This document shows positions 17,038 to 26,280 of a DNA stretch of 64,000 bases, piece after piece. Origin of the DNA: Paraburkholderia sp. Ac-20340. Its GTDB lineage: Bacteria; Pseudomonadota; Gammaproteobacteria; Burkholderiales; Burkholderiaceae. Location: the NCBI RefSeq assembly GCF_017104965.1, contig NZ_JAAGPR010000040.1:1-64000 (forward strand), in the 5' to 3' direction. Position 1 is the first letter of the stretch. Every line of letters begins with the position of its first letter. The translations under genes and the position numbers were made by a program. Under the pieces are notes generated by a model. That model was not told the origin of the DNA and searched no databases. It saw only the letters and a program-made list of their open reading frames with translations.

Positions 17038-17652
17038 TCAGGCGCTCGGGCGCACCATCTGGAACATCTCGCCGATCTGCGCATAGTCGGCGCGGTAGCC
17101 CGCGCGCATGATGGGCTGCGCGGCGTGCGTATCGAACAGACCGTCCTTCAGATATTCCTCGCGGATATGCACGCCCACCACCTGGCCAAGCGCGAGCCAG
17201 TTGTCCATCGGCGTGCCGTCGAGCGCGTTCAGGCGCACGATCTGCAGCAGCTTGCATTCGAGCGCGGCGGGCGCTTCGGCCACGTGCGGAACCGCCACGT
17301 TGCGGCCCGGCGCGGGCGTGAGGCCCGAAAGCGCGAATTCATCGACATCGGCGGCGACGGGCGCGGAACTGCGATTCATCTGCTCCGCGAGCGGACGCGA
17401 TGCCAGGTTCCAGACGAACTCGCCAGTCGCTTCGATATTGCTGATGCTGTCCTTGCGGCCTTCGCTGCAAAAGCCGATCACGGCAGGAAACGTGGCGAAA
17501 GCGCCGAAGAAGCTGTACGGCGCGAGGTTGAGCACGCCTGCGGGCGATCGGCTGGAAATCCAGCCGATCAGGCGCGGCGCGACGATGGCCTTGAAGGGAT
17601 CGTGAGGCAGGCCGTGGCCGGCGGCGGGGTCGTAGAAGTAGGTGTCGGACAT
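17038..17652 (-). CDS. Flavin reductase-like / FMN-binding split-barrel protein
   Basis: A 204-aa protein of the flavin reductase-like family, which binds FMN and often serves as the reductase part of two-component monooxygenases. Visible family features are DPFKAIVAPRLIGWIS near the N terminus, LAPYSFFGAFATFPAVIGF, and GEFVWNLA. The start at 17652 (MSDTYFYDP) is preferred; an in-frame ATG at 17751 would add a 33-residue stretch unlike the family. No partner oxygenase is nearby, so the substrate is unknown. Confidence 0.82.
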   Translation of the reverse strand: MSDTYFYDPAAGHGLPHDPFKAIVAPRLIGWISSRSPAGVLNLAPYSFFGAFATFPAVIGFCSEGRKDSISNIEATGEFVWNLASRPLAEQMNRSSAPVAADVDEFALSGLTPAPGRNVAVPHVAEAPAALECKLLQIVRLNALDGTPMDNWLALGQVVGVHIREEYLKDGLFDTHAAQPIMRAGYRADYAQIGEMFQMVRPSA

Positions 17653-18009
17653 GAGAGCGGCGGTTTGATGCGGGTTTGATGCGGATTTAGCGCGGCTCAC
17701 ACTATGACATGGGGTGGGGAAATGTGCTGCGAGTGGATAAGTTGGGACCATTGAGCGGCCACGTTATCCACAGATTTCGTTGACAGCCTTGTGAACAACG
17801 CTTGGAAATCCGCCCCAACCCCTTGATCCACAAACAAAAATCACAAACCACCACCACACAGGCGCCCCGCCCCACCCAAAACTTTTCCACAGATTTTGTT
17901 GAGAGCCCTGTTGATAACCCGTGAGTGCATCACGCAAGTGCCTGTGCGCAAAGGAAAACCGCGCCCTGCATCGGCGCGGCCCTGAACGTCACCACAATCG
18001 GCGTAACGA
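17653..18009. other. Intergenic region with several DnaA-box-like nonamers
   Basis: No gene recognised. It contains a perfect DnaA-box nonamer TTATCCACA at 17764-17772, TTTTCCACA at 17883-17891 and inverted AGTGGATAA at 17732-17740. Two copies of a related ~35-base stretch (CCACAGATTT(C/T)GTTGA(C/G)AGCC) start at about 17768 and 17887. The pyrimidine- and C-rich sequence between them is non-coding. Confidence 0.5.
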
Positions 18010-18528
18010 TCAGCGAAAGTACGCCTTGGTGTTCTCATGCACATCGTCGCGCGCGAGCAGCGCTTCCGGCGCCATCCACGCGTACTCGCTATGCTGCTCG
18101 GGCCGCCCGACGCTGCGCGCGTCCTCCACGGCCATGATGTGCGCGAGCACCACATAATGCGTCGGCACGCCTTCGCGGCCCGCGAAGTTGTCCGGGTAGT
18201 GATGCTCGTAGAGCCCGTAAAACGACGCCTGCTTGCGCGTCACGCCCGCCAGCCCCAGTTCGGCTTCGACGATGCGCGCAAACGCCGCGTCCAGCGTCTC
18301 GTTCTTGCGGATACGCCCGCCCGGCACGAACCACCAGGCGCGCGCCGGCCGGTTCCGGCGCCAGCCCACCAGCACGCGGCCGGCCTCGTCGGTGACGATC
18401 AGGTCGATCGCCACCAGCGGCGACAACCTGACCGCCGACAGAAACTCGCCTTCGTCGAGCGGCGGCGAATCGTCGGCTTCGAAGGGCGGCGCGGGCGCGC
18501 GCACCAACGCGAGCGGCGACGTGCTCAT
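18010..18528 (-). CDS. gmm: GDP-mannose mannosyl hydrolase-like Nudix protein
   Basis: A 172-aa Nudix enzyme. The Nudix box at residues ~70-92 (GGRIRKNETLDAAFARIVEA) has the variant seen in Gmm/WcaH, where a normally conserved Glu region reads R(I/L)..AELG. WWFVPGGRI before it is typical. Gmm hydrolyses GDP-mannose or GDP-glucose to GDP and sugar. In colanic-acid loci it sits with gmd and fcl. Here it overlaps galU (ATGA) at the edge of a locus that makes GDP-mannose and GDP-fucose, so trimming the GDP-sugar pool is a sensible role. Confidence 0.85.
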   Translation of the reverse strand: MSTSPLALVRAPAPPFEADDSPPLDEGEFLSAVRLSPLVAIDLIVTDEAGRVLVGWRRNRPARAWWFVPGGRIRKNETLDAAFARIVEAELGLAGVTRKQASFYGLYEHHYPDNFAGREGVPTHYVVLAHIMAVEDARSVGRPEQHSEYAWMAPEALLARDDVHENTKAYFR

Positions 18529-19430
18529 GCCACTTTCGCCCGCTGCGCGGCCGCCTCGGTTTCGAACGCCAGTTCTTCGAGGTAGCGCTCGAAGCCTTCG
18601 CCCACTTCGGGATGGCGCAGCGCGAACTCGACCGTCGCCTTCAGATAGCCGATCTTGCTGCCGCAGTCATAGCGCTTGCCGCGAAACCGGTACGCCAGCA
18701 CCTGTTCGCGCGCGAGCAGCGAGAGGATGGCATCGGTCAACTGGATTTCGCCGCCCGCCCCCGGCGTCACGCGGCGCAGATGCTCGAAGATGCCGGGCGT
18801 GAACACATAGCGCCCCACCACGCCCAGCCGCGAAGGCGCAGCGGCGGGTTCCGGCTTTTCGACGATGCCGTTCATGCGGAAGATGCGGTCGTCCCACGCG
18901 CGCCCGTCAATCACGCCATACGAGCGGCTTTCTTCCGGCTCGATCTGATCGACGCCCACCACCGAACACGCGTAATGACCGAACACGTCGAGCATCTGCG
19001 ACAGCACGGGCGGCTGACCGTCGAGCAGGTCGTCGGCGAGCATCACGGCGAACGGCTCGTTATCGACGATCTTTTCCGCGCACAGCACCGCATGACCGAG
19101 GCCGAGCGCTTCGGCCTGACGCACGAACAGACAGGTCACGTGACGCGGCTTGATGCTCTGCACGACGCGCAGCAGTTCGGTCTTGCCGCGGCTCATCAAT
19201 TCCGCCTCGATTTCATACGACTTGTCGAAATGGTCTTCGATGGCGCGCTTGCTGCGCCCCGTCACGAAGATCATTTCCGTCACGCCCGCCGCCGCGGCTT
19301 CTTCCACGGCGTACTGGATCAACGGTTTATCGACGATCGGCAGCATCTCCTTCGGGCTTGCCTTGGTGGCCGGTAGAAAGCGCGTGCCAAGACCCGCGAC
19401 CGGAAAAACCGCCTTGCGTATTGTGCGCAT
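18525..19430 (-). CDS. galU: UTP-glucose-1-phosphate uridylyltransferase
   Basis: A 301-aa enzyme that makes UDP-glucose. It has the nucleotidyltransferase signature AVFPVAGLGTRFLPATKASP at the N terminus, KEMLPIVDKPLIQY, then ADDLL, YGVID and GGEIQLTDAI. The start at 19430 (MRTIRKAVFP) is the family start; the frame is open for ~150 codons upstream but reads as low-quality sequence that includes tandem repeats. It supplies the EPS locus with the glucose donor used by the WcaJ-like initiator. Confidence 0.95.
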   Translation of the reverse strand: MRTIRKAVFPVAGLGTRFLPATKASPKEMLPIVDKPLIQYAVEEAAAAGVTEMIFVTGRSKRAIEDHFDKSYEIEAELMSRGKTELLRVVQSIKPRHVTCLFVRQAEALGLGHAVLCAEKIVDNEPFAVMLADDLLDGQPPVLSQMLDVFGHYACSVVGVDQIEPEESRSYGVIDGRAWDDRIFRMNGIVEKPEPAAAPSRLGVVGRYVFTPGIFEHLRRVTPGAGGEIQLTDAILSLLAREQVLAYRFRGKRYDCGSKIGYLKATVEFALRHPEVGEGFERYLEELAFETEAAAQRAKVA

Positions 19431-19799
19431 CGTTGTTTCCTCGACGTGTTTGCCAGGTGGCGCCTGCATTTGCCCGCATGTGCCCGCATGTGCCCGCATG
19501 TGCCCGCATTTGCCTGGACTGGCCGGATGAGGTCGATCAGTACTAACCCCGAGATCCGAGCGTATGGGCAGCCGCGCGAGCGCGCACGCCAATGCCTCGC
19601 CGATTGCAGCCACCCCGCCGCCGATCTCGCCCCAACGTACGCCAGCGCACACGCGGCCCGCATGCGCGGCACCCGCACGGTGTCGATGTCGCACAACGCC
19701 GAGGCCATGGCGCACATCGACGGTTTTGCGGCAGTAGCATCGCTCGAACCACTCAGCATCCGCGCACGCCGGCCTGCGTTCGCCAGGACATTCGCCACG
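19431..19799. other. Divergent intergenic region galU / acyltransferase
   Basis: Apart from the 10-bp tandem repeat next to galU, I see no gene here. A long + strand frame runs through it into the acyltransferase but lacks acyltransferase features before 19800. It should hold promoters for both directions; no confident -35/-10 pair stands out. Confidence 0.4.
19462..19514. repeat. 10-bp tandem repeat upstream of galU
   Basis: Three perfect copies of TGCCCGCATG (19471-19500) plus a fourth with the last base changed (19501-19510) are flanked by partial copies. The period of 10 bases is about one helical turn. It lies ~35-85 bases upstream of the galU start codon, within the divergent galU/acyltransferase intergenic region. 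Confidence 0.85.
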
Positions 19800-20996
19800 A
19801 TGAAGCCAGGGCTCACCACTTTCCTCGATTTCTCGCGCTGGTTCGCCGCGCTGCTCGTGGTCGTCAATCACGCGCGCGCGCTGACGCTCGCGGACTTTTC
19901 CACGGCCGGCGCGTCGGCGACGGCGGGTCCGTTCATGCGCGCGCTATACCTTTTCACGGGCCTGGGCCACGAAGCCGTGGTGGTGTTCTTCGTCATCAGC
20001 GGCTTTCTGGTGGGCGGCTCGACGCTGGAGCGCTGGCAGCGGCGCGGGCCCGATCTGCGCGCCTATGCGTCCGCGCGCACGAGCCGCATCTACACGACGC
20101 TCGTGCCTGCGCTGCTGATCGGCATCGCGCTGGATAGCGCCGGGCTGCGCTGGTTCAACGCGAGCGGCATCTACACGACGATGCCCGAGCCCCCGATCGC
20201 GACGATCACTTATGTCATCGGCTCCGCGATGAATCTGCCGACGTTTCTCGGCAATCTCTTCATGATGCAAGGCGTGTTCACGCAGACGCTCGGCAGCAAC
20301 GGGCCGCTCTGGAGTCTGGCCTGCGAGTGGTGGTACTACTGCGTGTTCGCGCTGGGCGCCGCGGCGCTCACGAGCGATAAAAGCCGGCGGCTGGGCTGGG
20401 CCGCCGCGGCCTGCGCGCTTGCCCTGCTGCTGCCGTTCTCCATCATGCTGTGGGGCCTCGTGTGGCTGACAGGCGTGCTGACGTATCGATGGGTGCGTTC
20501 GAGCGCGTGGCGTCCGCACCCGCTTGCTGGCTTTGCGCTGTTCGCCTTCGCGCTGGCCGCTTCGCGCTTCACGCATGGCATCGCCGTGATCGAATCGAAT
20601 CTGCTGGCCGCGTTCGCGCGCGATTTCGTGCTCGGGATCGCTTATGCAGCGGCGCTGGCGAGCGCGAGCCGTCTCACGCGCGCCCTGCCCTTCGCCGCAT
20701 GGCACCGCCAGCTCGCCGAGTTCTCGTATACGACTTATCTGTTCCACTTCCCGGCGTTGCTGCTCCTTTGCGCGGCAGCGGCGCAGAGCTTCGGCCTGCA
20801 TTTCGTGCAGCGCCCCGACGCGCGCGGCATGGCATGTTTCGCCGCCGCCGTTGTGCTGGTCTATGCGTACTGCTACGCCATTTCGCTGCTCACCGAGCGG
20901 CACACGCCGCGCGTTCGTCACGCACTCGATACGTTGTTGCGCGCGCGCCCTGCCTTGCAGGTCGAGCCGTCGCGCTCCCCGGCGTCAGAAGCCTGA
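19800..20996 (+). CDS. Acyltransferase-3 family membrane protein (1)
   Basis: A 398-aa integral membrane acyltransferase (OafA/YrhL-like), which acylates surface polysaccharides. It begins FLDFSRWFAALLVVVNHARA, with the catalytic-type His in the first helix. Then come GHEAVVVFFVISGFLVGG, an RI..(T/L)..P segment, and PLWSLACEWWYYCVF. Around ten hydrophobic helices follow. The start at 19800 places the family motif at the N terminus. It is followed by a second acyltransferase gene 39 bases later. Likely EPS decoration. Confidence 0.88.
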   Translation: MKPGLTTFLDFSRWFAALLVVVNHARALTLADFSTAGASATAGPFMRALYLFTGLGHEAVVVFFVISGFLVGGSTLERWQRRGPDLRAYASARTSRIYTTLVPALLIGIALDSAGLRWFNASGIYTTMPEPPIATITYVIGSAMNLPTFLGNLFMMQGVFTQTLGSNGPLWSLACEWWYYCVFALGAAALTSDKSRRLGWAAAACALALLLPFSIMLWGLVWLTGVLTYRWVRSSAWRPHPLAGFALFAFALAASRFTHGIAVIESNLLAAFARDFVLGIAYAAALASASRLTRALPFAAWHRQLAEFSYTTYLFHFPALLLLCAAAAQSFGLHFVQRPDARGMACFAAAVVLVYAYCYAISLLTERHTPRVRHALDTLLRARPALQVEPSRSPASEA

Positions 20997-21035
20997 AAAC
21001 CCGCCCAACGGCCGATTGCTACAGGAGGAAGGATC

Positions 21036-22091
21036 ATGGCGCCAGGCGCTCTGCGGTTTCTGCTCGCGACCCTCGTCGTGGTGTTTCACTACACCAGCTT
21101 CGGCATCGGCCATATGCCGGTTTATCTGTTCTTTGCGCTAAGCGGCTATTGGGTCTTTACGATGTGGCAGAAGAAGTACGCCGCCACGCGCGAGCCCTAC
21201 GCCACCTTCATGATTTCGCGCACGTGGCGGCTCGCGCCGGTGTTTCTGCTCTGCAGCCTCAGTGCGATGGCGATATCGTTCGCGCTGCCGCTTGTGATCG
21301 CGCCCGCTCTGCCATTCGCGCCGCCCGACCCGCTCGCGCTGATTTCGAGCTTCGTGCTGCTGGGCTACAACACCGCCGCCGGTGCGCCGCTCGTGCCCGC
21401 CTGGTCGCTCGACATCGAGTTCCAGTTCTATCTGGTCGCGCCGTTCGTGATCGCATTGCTGCAACGGCGCGCGCTGCTTGCCGTGCTGCTGTGCGCGGGC
21501 GTGAGCGTGGCGTCGTTCGCGGTTTTCTACGACCGTGCGTCTACCTCGTATCTGCCGTGGTTTCTCGCCGGCATGCTGGCCGCGCGCTATCCCGCGTTGC
21601 TGCCGCGTCCTCGGGTTGCGCAGGCTTCCGGCTTGCTGACCTTGGGTGTCGTCGTGCTATTCGCCTGCGTGCCCGCATTGCGCCCGGCGCTGTTTGGCGG
21701 CGCGCATCGCGGCGAAATCTATATGACGTGGAATCCGCTGCTGAACGCGGCGCTTGCGGCCGTTGCGCTGCCGTTTGCACTCGGCACGCTCAGCGTTCGC
21801 AGCGGCAAGTTCGATCGCCTGCTGTCCGATGCGTCTTATTCGCTCTATCTCGTGCACTGGCTGCCGCTGCTCTACGTCTCGCATTACCTGCCGCAGATCG
21901 CCGCGCTGCCACACTTTTCGCGCGCACTGGCGACGATGCCGCAAGTGCTGCTGTCCTACGCCGCCGCTTTTGCGATCACCGTCTACGTCGACCGGCCTTG
22001 CAGCCGCGTGCGCGAACGCTTCGTGAAGACGCGGCACGCGACGCACGAACAACCCGCCGCCGCCACGCTCGCGACTCGCAGCGTGCGCTGA
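21036..22091 (+). CDS. Acyltransferase-3 family membrane protein (2)
   Basis: A 351-aa paralogue-type acyltransferase. LRFLLATLVVVFHYTSFG carries the His of the first helix; then VYLFFALSGYWVF, SRTWRLAPVF and VPAWSLDIEFQFYLVAPF are typical of the family, with SDASYSLYLVHWLPLLYV near the end. The start is well supported by AGGAGGAAGGATC just upstream. It forms a two-gene + strand unit with the preceding acyltransferase and runs convergently into the propeller-protein gene. Confidence 0.88.
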   Translation: MAPGALRFLLATLVVVFHYTSFGIGHMPVYLFFALSGYWVFTMWQKKYAATREPYATFMISRTWRLAPVFLLCSLSAMAISFALPLVIAPALPFAPPDPLALISSFVLLGYNTAAGAPLVPAWSLDIEFQFYLVAPFVIALLQRRALLAVLLCAGVSVASFAVFYDRASTSYLPWFLAGMLAARYPALLPRPRVAQASGLLTLGVVVLFACVPALRPALFGGAHRGEIYMTWNPLLNAALAAVALPFALGTLSVRSGKFDRLLSDASYSLYLVHWLPLLYVSHYLPQIAALPHFSRALATMPQVLLSYAAAFAITVYVDRPCSRVRERFVKTRHATHEQPAAATLATRSVR

Positions 22092-22135
22092 ATCGCATCG
22101 TTAATCGCGCCTTTTTTCGCGCTTTCGATCGAGAT

Positions 22136-25100
22136 TCACTGATTCGCGGCATCCACGAAACGCAGCTTGCCCCAGAGGTTCGGCGTGAGTTCCGCCTCGC
22201 CCGGCAAGTCGCTGACCAGGCCGCCCGCCTTGTTCGACCAGTACGCGCGCTGCAGCGTCTGAAAACCGTTGCCGCGCAGCACGCCGATATCGCCGGCCAG
22301 CGTGCGCCCCGCCGTCGCGTTCAGGCCCAGCACGCTCAAGGGCACCGACACCTTGTACAACACGTCCTGCGCGTTGCCGCCTGACTGACGCTCGATCGAC
22401 ACATCGACCTTGTCGCTCACCTCGTCGACGCGATCGAAATGAATCGTGCGCAACGGCGAGCTATAGGTAATCGGCGCAAGACCATCGGGCGTCGCCACCG
22501 GCCGATAAAGCATCGCCTTCGTCATATCGTGCACGCGCGACACCACCAGACGCTCGTCGCCCTGCACGGCATTGCTGCGATTCGGCGCGGCGTCGGCATT
22601 CGTGCCCAGCATCAGGTCGATGCCGCCGCCGGTCGCGAAGAGGTTCTGCAACGCCTCGCCGCTATTGTCGAGCAAAGTGGGCGTGTCCGTCGTCACGGCG
22701 ATATAAAGCCGGTCGCCGAAAATCGCCAGCGCCGCTTTTGTTTCGCTATCCTGATGACCCCAATCGCCAACCTGGATGGAACGCGTGTCGATGCTCGCCC
22801 ATTGCGTCGATGAATCGGGCCAGTTCTGCGCGCCCGATTCGGCGTGGATCGCCACGTTGAGCACGCTATTGGCCGTGCTCGCGCTGGCCACGCGCGCCGC
22901 GGCATCGCGCGTTTCGCGCTGTGCATCCACGAGTTGCTGCGCCGTGATCGTGATCTGCCGATCCGGCAAACGCCGCACGCCGTCGAGCCCGACAATGCGC
23001 AGCAGCGGCGCGGCCGAGCCTGCCTGCATGTAGATATTGCCGTCGTCGGCGCGCACGATGGTCGGATGAAAACATTCGGGCCCGAGACTCGTTGCGGCAA
23101 GGTCGAGGCCACGCGTGGCCTGCGCGGGCGGCGGCGCAGTGTCGAGCCGCGTGTCCTTGAACAGCGTCGCGACGAACAATCCATCGGTGGTGAAGAGATA
23201 GACGCTGCCCTCGTTGCCATTGATCGCCCAAAGCTGGCCCGCATCCGAAGGCGCGGGCGCGTCGAACGGATTGCCGAGTACGCGCGTCGTGCCGATCAGT
23301 TCGCCGGGTTTGCCGGGCACCGGCGCGGCGTGCGACGCGTGAAGCCCCGGCCAGAGACTGGGATACGACCACGCCGCGCCATCGGCACGCAGACCGGCGA
23401 CGCCTTGCGGCGCGAACGGCGCGGGCGGCGTGGTGAACACCGTCCAGCCGTCGCGGCCCACCAGCACCTGGCCGCCGCCCGTGCTCACGGGCGCCTGCAC
23501 GTTCGTCGCGAGCGTCTTGAGATGCGCCGGATCGTAGACCGGCACGCCGCGCGGCCCGATCGACGTAGCCGGCACGACCACTGCCGCGCTTCCCGCGTAG
23601 GCAATCGCAAACGAGAGATCGTCGAGTACCGTCACGTTGCCGAGCATCGCCGCATTGCCGCGCGCTTCGCCTTGCGGTTGCCAGAACGTGACTTCGTCGG
23701 GCGCGATGCGGCCGTCACCGTTCGTATCGCGCCAGACAAACAGCAACGCGCGGTGTAGCGAATCGCTGCCGGCCGGCATGCGCGCGCGCATCGCATCGCT
23801 GTTGAATGCGGGCAGCAATTTGCCCGCACTGTCGAACGTGCTCCCTGCCGCCGCGACCGCGTGCGCCGCGCCGTCCGCGCCCAGATGCCAGAGAATCGCG
23901 CTGGGCCGGCCCGTCACCTGGGCGCTATGCGCGTTGGTCAGATAGCGTTCGCTGCCGCGATAGAGCGGATAGTCGGGCATGCCGCCGGTGTCGCTGCCGC
24001 TCAGGCCGAGATCGTCGGCATCGGCGCGATAGGGAATCGATTGAGGCACGCCGCTGCCGTTGGTCCAGTCGAGTTTGAACGCAATCGCGCCCGCTTCGTC
24101 GGCGTAATAGAAGCGCGTGCGATCGCGCGGATCGAGCGTGCCGCCGCCGCCATATCGCGGCGGTCCATAGAACGCGTTCACGAAGCGGCCGCTCGCGGCG
24201 TCCCAGACGCTCACGCGCTTGGGCGTCTTGTCGTTTTCGGCCACCCACAGACGCCCGCTGCCGTCGATCGACATCCCCGCGGGATGATTCATATGCTGCG
24301 GATCATAAAGACCCGCAACGGGCGCACCCGCGTGTCCGATCGCTCGCAACAGCTTGCCCGCTGCGTCGAAGACTTTCACCTGATGGCTCTTGCCCCAATC
24401 GCTCACGTAAAGTGCGCCGTTCGTATCGACGCAAAGCGATTGCGGATCGTCGAGTCCCGTTGCGATGACCGCTTGCGGCGACGAAACATGCAATTGCCCA
24501 TTGCCATCGAGACTCGCATCTAGCCGCACGAGGCGCGTGCCCGATAACGCCAGCAAATGCCCTTGCGCATCGAACGCGAGGCCGCGCGGGTCCGCCAGCG
24601 GCACGCGCTGCACCACGCGATGCCGGGCCGCATCCACAAACAGCAGTTGATTCAGCGCGCGCAAGGAAACGACGATCAGCCCGTCGCGCACCGCCAGCCC
24701 GGCGATGGCCGAATGGCGCTCGGGATAGGGATCGTCGGCTGCGGACTTTACGGTGTCGGGCGGTTCGTCGATGCGATACGCGGGCGTAAGCACGGGCACA
24801 TCTTCGCCGGTGCCAAGACGCGCATCGGCGGGCGCGCTGCGCTGCGCGCCTGCGCTCATCAGCGCATTCAGGCGCAATTCGCTGTAGTGGTCGCCGGGTT
24901 GATCGCTGCGCCACGACGTCGCCGCGTAGGCATAAGCGCGAGGCAGCGCGTGCTCGCCCGTGTCGCGCGCGAGTTGCGTTGCGCCCGTCCACACGCCGCC
25001 CATCCACGTCTGGCCCCAGCGTTTGCGGCCCTGCATATCGAGCCATGCCAGGCCGCTACCGCCTTCCGTCACGTAACTGCCGACGAGCATCGCGCCTTCG

Positions 25101-25750
25101 GCGCCAGCGTGCGCGGACCCATTAGCGCCGCCCGGCACGAACAGCACCGCCGATGGCGCCGCGTGATTCGCCAGCCATTCGCTGCTGCGATCTGCCGTCT
25201 TCCACGGCGGACGCCCCGGATCGTAGGGATTGAATTCGTACAGCGCCTTCAGCGCAGGCCGCACGAGCCCGCGCACACGATACGTGCCGGGCGCGACCAG
25301 GCGCCCGGGAATGCGGTATTGCGCGTGCGCAGCGGCATCGGGATCACGGCCGAGATCGTCCAGACCATCCCACCACGCCGTATTGTCGCCCGCCGGAAAT
25401 GGCGTCTCGCTCACGAGATTGCGCACGCGGCGGCCATCGGTCGATTCGATCACGAGCGTGACATAGCCGGGCTGCGCGAGCGAAAAATGAATCGGTATGG
25501 ACGCGTGATCACCAGCAGCCTCGGTGGCGCTTTTCACATTCGATGCGCTCGCAACTTCTTTCGCTTTTGCTTCGCTCGCCGCGCTGACCGCGGCCGCCGC
25601 CTGCACCACAGCGGACGAACGCATCATATCGAGCGCGATCCACGCGCCATACAGCAGCGCGATGGCCGCGCAGATCGTGATGCTCCAGCGCACGATGCGT
25701 CTGCGCGCCGCCGTTCGTTCGCCGTGTCGCGAGCGCCTGCGTTGCATCAT
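22136..25750 (-). CDS. Large membrane-anchored protein: FlgD-like Ig, NHL-type propeller, CBM9-like C terminus
   Basis: Starting at 25750 (ATGATG; the first ATG overlaps the upstream stop as ATGA) the product is 1204 aa. A basic N-terminus and one TM (near WSITICAAIALLYGAWI) anchor it, with an Ala-rich linker. Next is a FlgD-type Ig module (GYVTLVIESTDGRRVRNLVS, then WWDGLDDLGRD). A long section of beta-propeller-like repeats follows (GLAFDAQGHLLALSG; QSLCVDTNGALYVSDWG; AGMSIDGSGRLWVAEND). The last ~200 residues (ALAIFGDRLYIAVTTDTPTL, then IDLMLGTNADA) look like a CBM9/DOMON-type carbohydrate-binding sandwich. It is the last gene of the main EPS unit. I infer a periplasmic polysaccharide-binding or processing role; no catalytic site is recognised. 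An alternative start at 25780 adds 10 residues. Confidence 0.75.
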   Translation of the reverse strand: MMQRRRSRHGERTAARRRIVRWSITICAAIALLYGAWIALDMMRSSAVVQAAAAVSAASEAKAKEVASASNVKSATEAAGDHASIPIHFSLAQPGYVTLVIESTDGRRVRNLVSETPFPAGDNTAWWDGLDDLGRDPDAAAHAQYRIPGRLVAPGTYRVRGLVRPALKALYEFNPYDPGRPPWKTADRSSEWLANHAAPSAVLFVPGGANGSAHAGAEGAMLVGSYVTEGGSGLAWLDMQGRKRWGQTWMGGVWTGATQLARDTGEHALPRAYAYAATSWRSDQPGDHYSELRLNALMSAGAQRSAPADARLGTGEDVPVLTPAYRIDEPPDTVKSAADDPYPERHSAIAGLAVRDGLIVVSLRALNQLLFVDAARHRVVQRVPLADPRGLAFDAQGHLLALSGTRLVRLDASLDGNGQLHVSSPQAVIATGLDDPQSLCVDTNGALYVSDWGKSHQVKVFDAAGKLLRAIGHAGAPVAGLYDPQHMNHPAGMSIDGSGRLWVAENDKTPKRVSVWDAASGRFVNAFYGPPRYGGGGTLDPRDRTRFYYADEAGAIAFKLDWTNGSGVPQSIPYRADADDLGLSGSDTGGMPDYPLYRGSERYLTNAHSAQVTGRPSAILWHLGADGAAHAVAAAGSTFDSAGKLLPAFNSDAMRARMPAGSDSLHRALLFVWRDTNGDGRIAPDEVTFWQPQGEARGNAAMLGNVTVLDDLSFAIAYAGSAAVVVPATSIGPRGVPVYDPAHLKTLATNVQAPVSTGGGQVLVGRDGWTVFTTPPAPFAPQGVAGLRADGAAWSYPSLWPGLHASHAAPVPGKPGELIGTTRVLGNPFDAPAPSDAGQLWAINGNEGSVYLFTTDGLFVATLFKDTRLDTAPPPAQATRGLDLAATSLGPECFHPTIVRADDGNIYMQAGSAAPLLRIVGLDGVRRLPDRQITITAQQLVDAQRETRDAAARVASASTANSVLNVAIHAESGAQNWPDSSTQWASIDTRSIQVGDWGHQDSETKAALAIFGDRLYIAVTTDTPTLLDNSGEALQNLFATGGGIDLMLGTNADAAPNRSNAVQGDERLVVSRVHDMTKAMLYRPVATPDGLAPITYSSPLRTIHFDRVDEVSDKVDVSIERQSGGNAQDVLYKVSVPLSVLGLNATAGRTLAGDIGVLRGNGFQTLQRAYWSNKAGGLVSDLPGEAELTPNLWGKLRFVDAANQ

Positions 25751-26280
25751 TTGCAAAGCTGCCGATAGAGCGGATTGCATTCGAGCCGGCCATGACGTCG
25801 CCCGATCGCGCGTGCCGGCACACCGGCAACAATGGCATAAGGTTCGACCGAGGCGGTGACCACCGCACCGGCCTCCACGACCGCGCCTTCGCCGATCATC
25901 ACCCCCGGCATGATCAGCGCATTCAATCCGATCGAAACATGATCGCCAATAATCACGCCGCGCTCCTGCCCCGCGAAACGCGCTTTTCCAGGCTCGCCCG
26001 CCGCCGTCAAAATGGTCGCCCGCGAGCTGATCGACACATTGCAGCCAAGCACGATGCCGCCGCGCGTATCCATACGCGCCTCATCGTTGATGACGGAGTT
26101 CGCGCCCATCGCAAAGCCGCGTCGCGCGTCGAAAGTGACGCCCGTGAGAATCGCCGAGCCCGGCGCAATGCTGAAACCCATCACGCAGCGATACCAGACC
26201 TGTCGCACGAAGCGCAAAGGCAAGCGATTCACGATCACGTTATTGACATAGAGAATACAGGCGCCGATGACGAGTTTCAT
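25747..26280 (-). CDS. Hexapeptide-repeat acetyltransferase (1)
   Basis: A 177-aa left-handed beta-helix acetyltransferase. Hexapeptide repeats run through SAILTGVTFDARRGFAMGAN to VIIGDHVSIGLNALIMPGVM, ending AIVAGVPARAIGRR, a standard end for this family. The start at 26280 (MKLVIGACILYVNNVIVNRL) is set by its ATGA overlap with the flippase stop; the open frame upstream lies inside the flippase gene. Likely O-acetylates an EPS sugar in the cytoplasm. Confidence 0.87.
   Translation of the reverse strand: MKLVIGACILYVNNVIVNRLPLRFVRQVWYRCVMGFSIAPGSAILTGVTFDARRGFAMGANSVINDEARMDTRGGIVLGCNVSISSRATILTAAGEPGKARFAGQERGVIIGDHVSIGLNALIMPGVMIGEGAVVEAGAVVTASVEPYAIVAGVPARAIGRRHGRLECNPLYRQLCK

Noticed and set aside
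14582..17086. 834-aa + strand open frame opposite the PBP gene
   Set aside because: Arg/His-rich antisense shadow of a GC-rich gene; the - strand PBP carries all catalytic motifs.
17732..17925. Replication origin
   Set aside because: DnaA-like boxes are present, but no dnaA, dnaN, parAB or repA gene and no clear unwinding element lie nearby.
19462..19514. CRISPR-like short repeats
   Set aside because: Repeats are 10 bases, directly adjacent with no spacers, and no cas genes are present.
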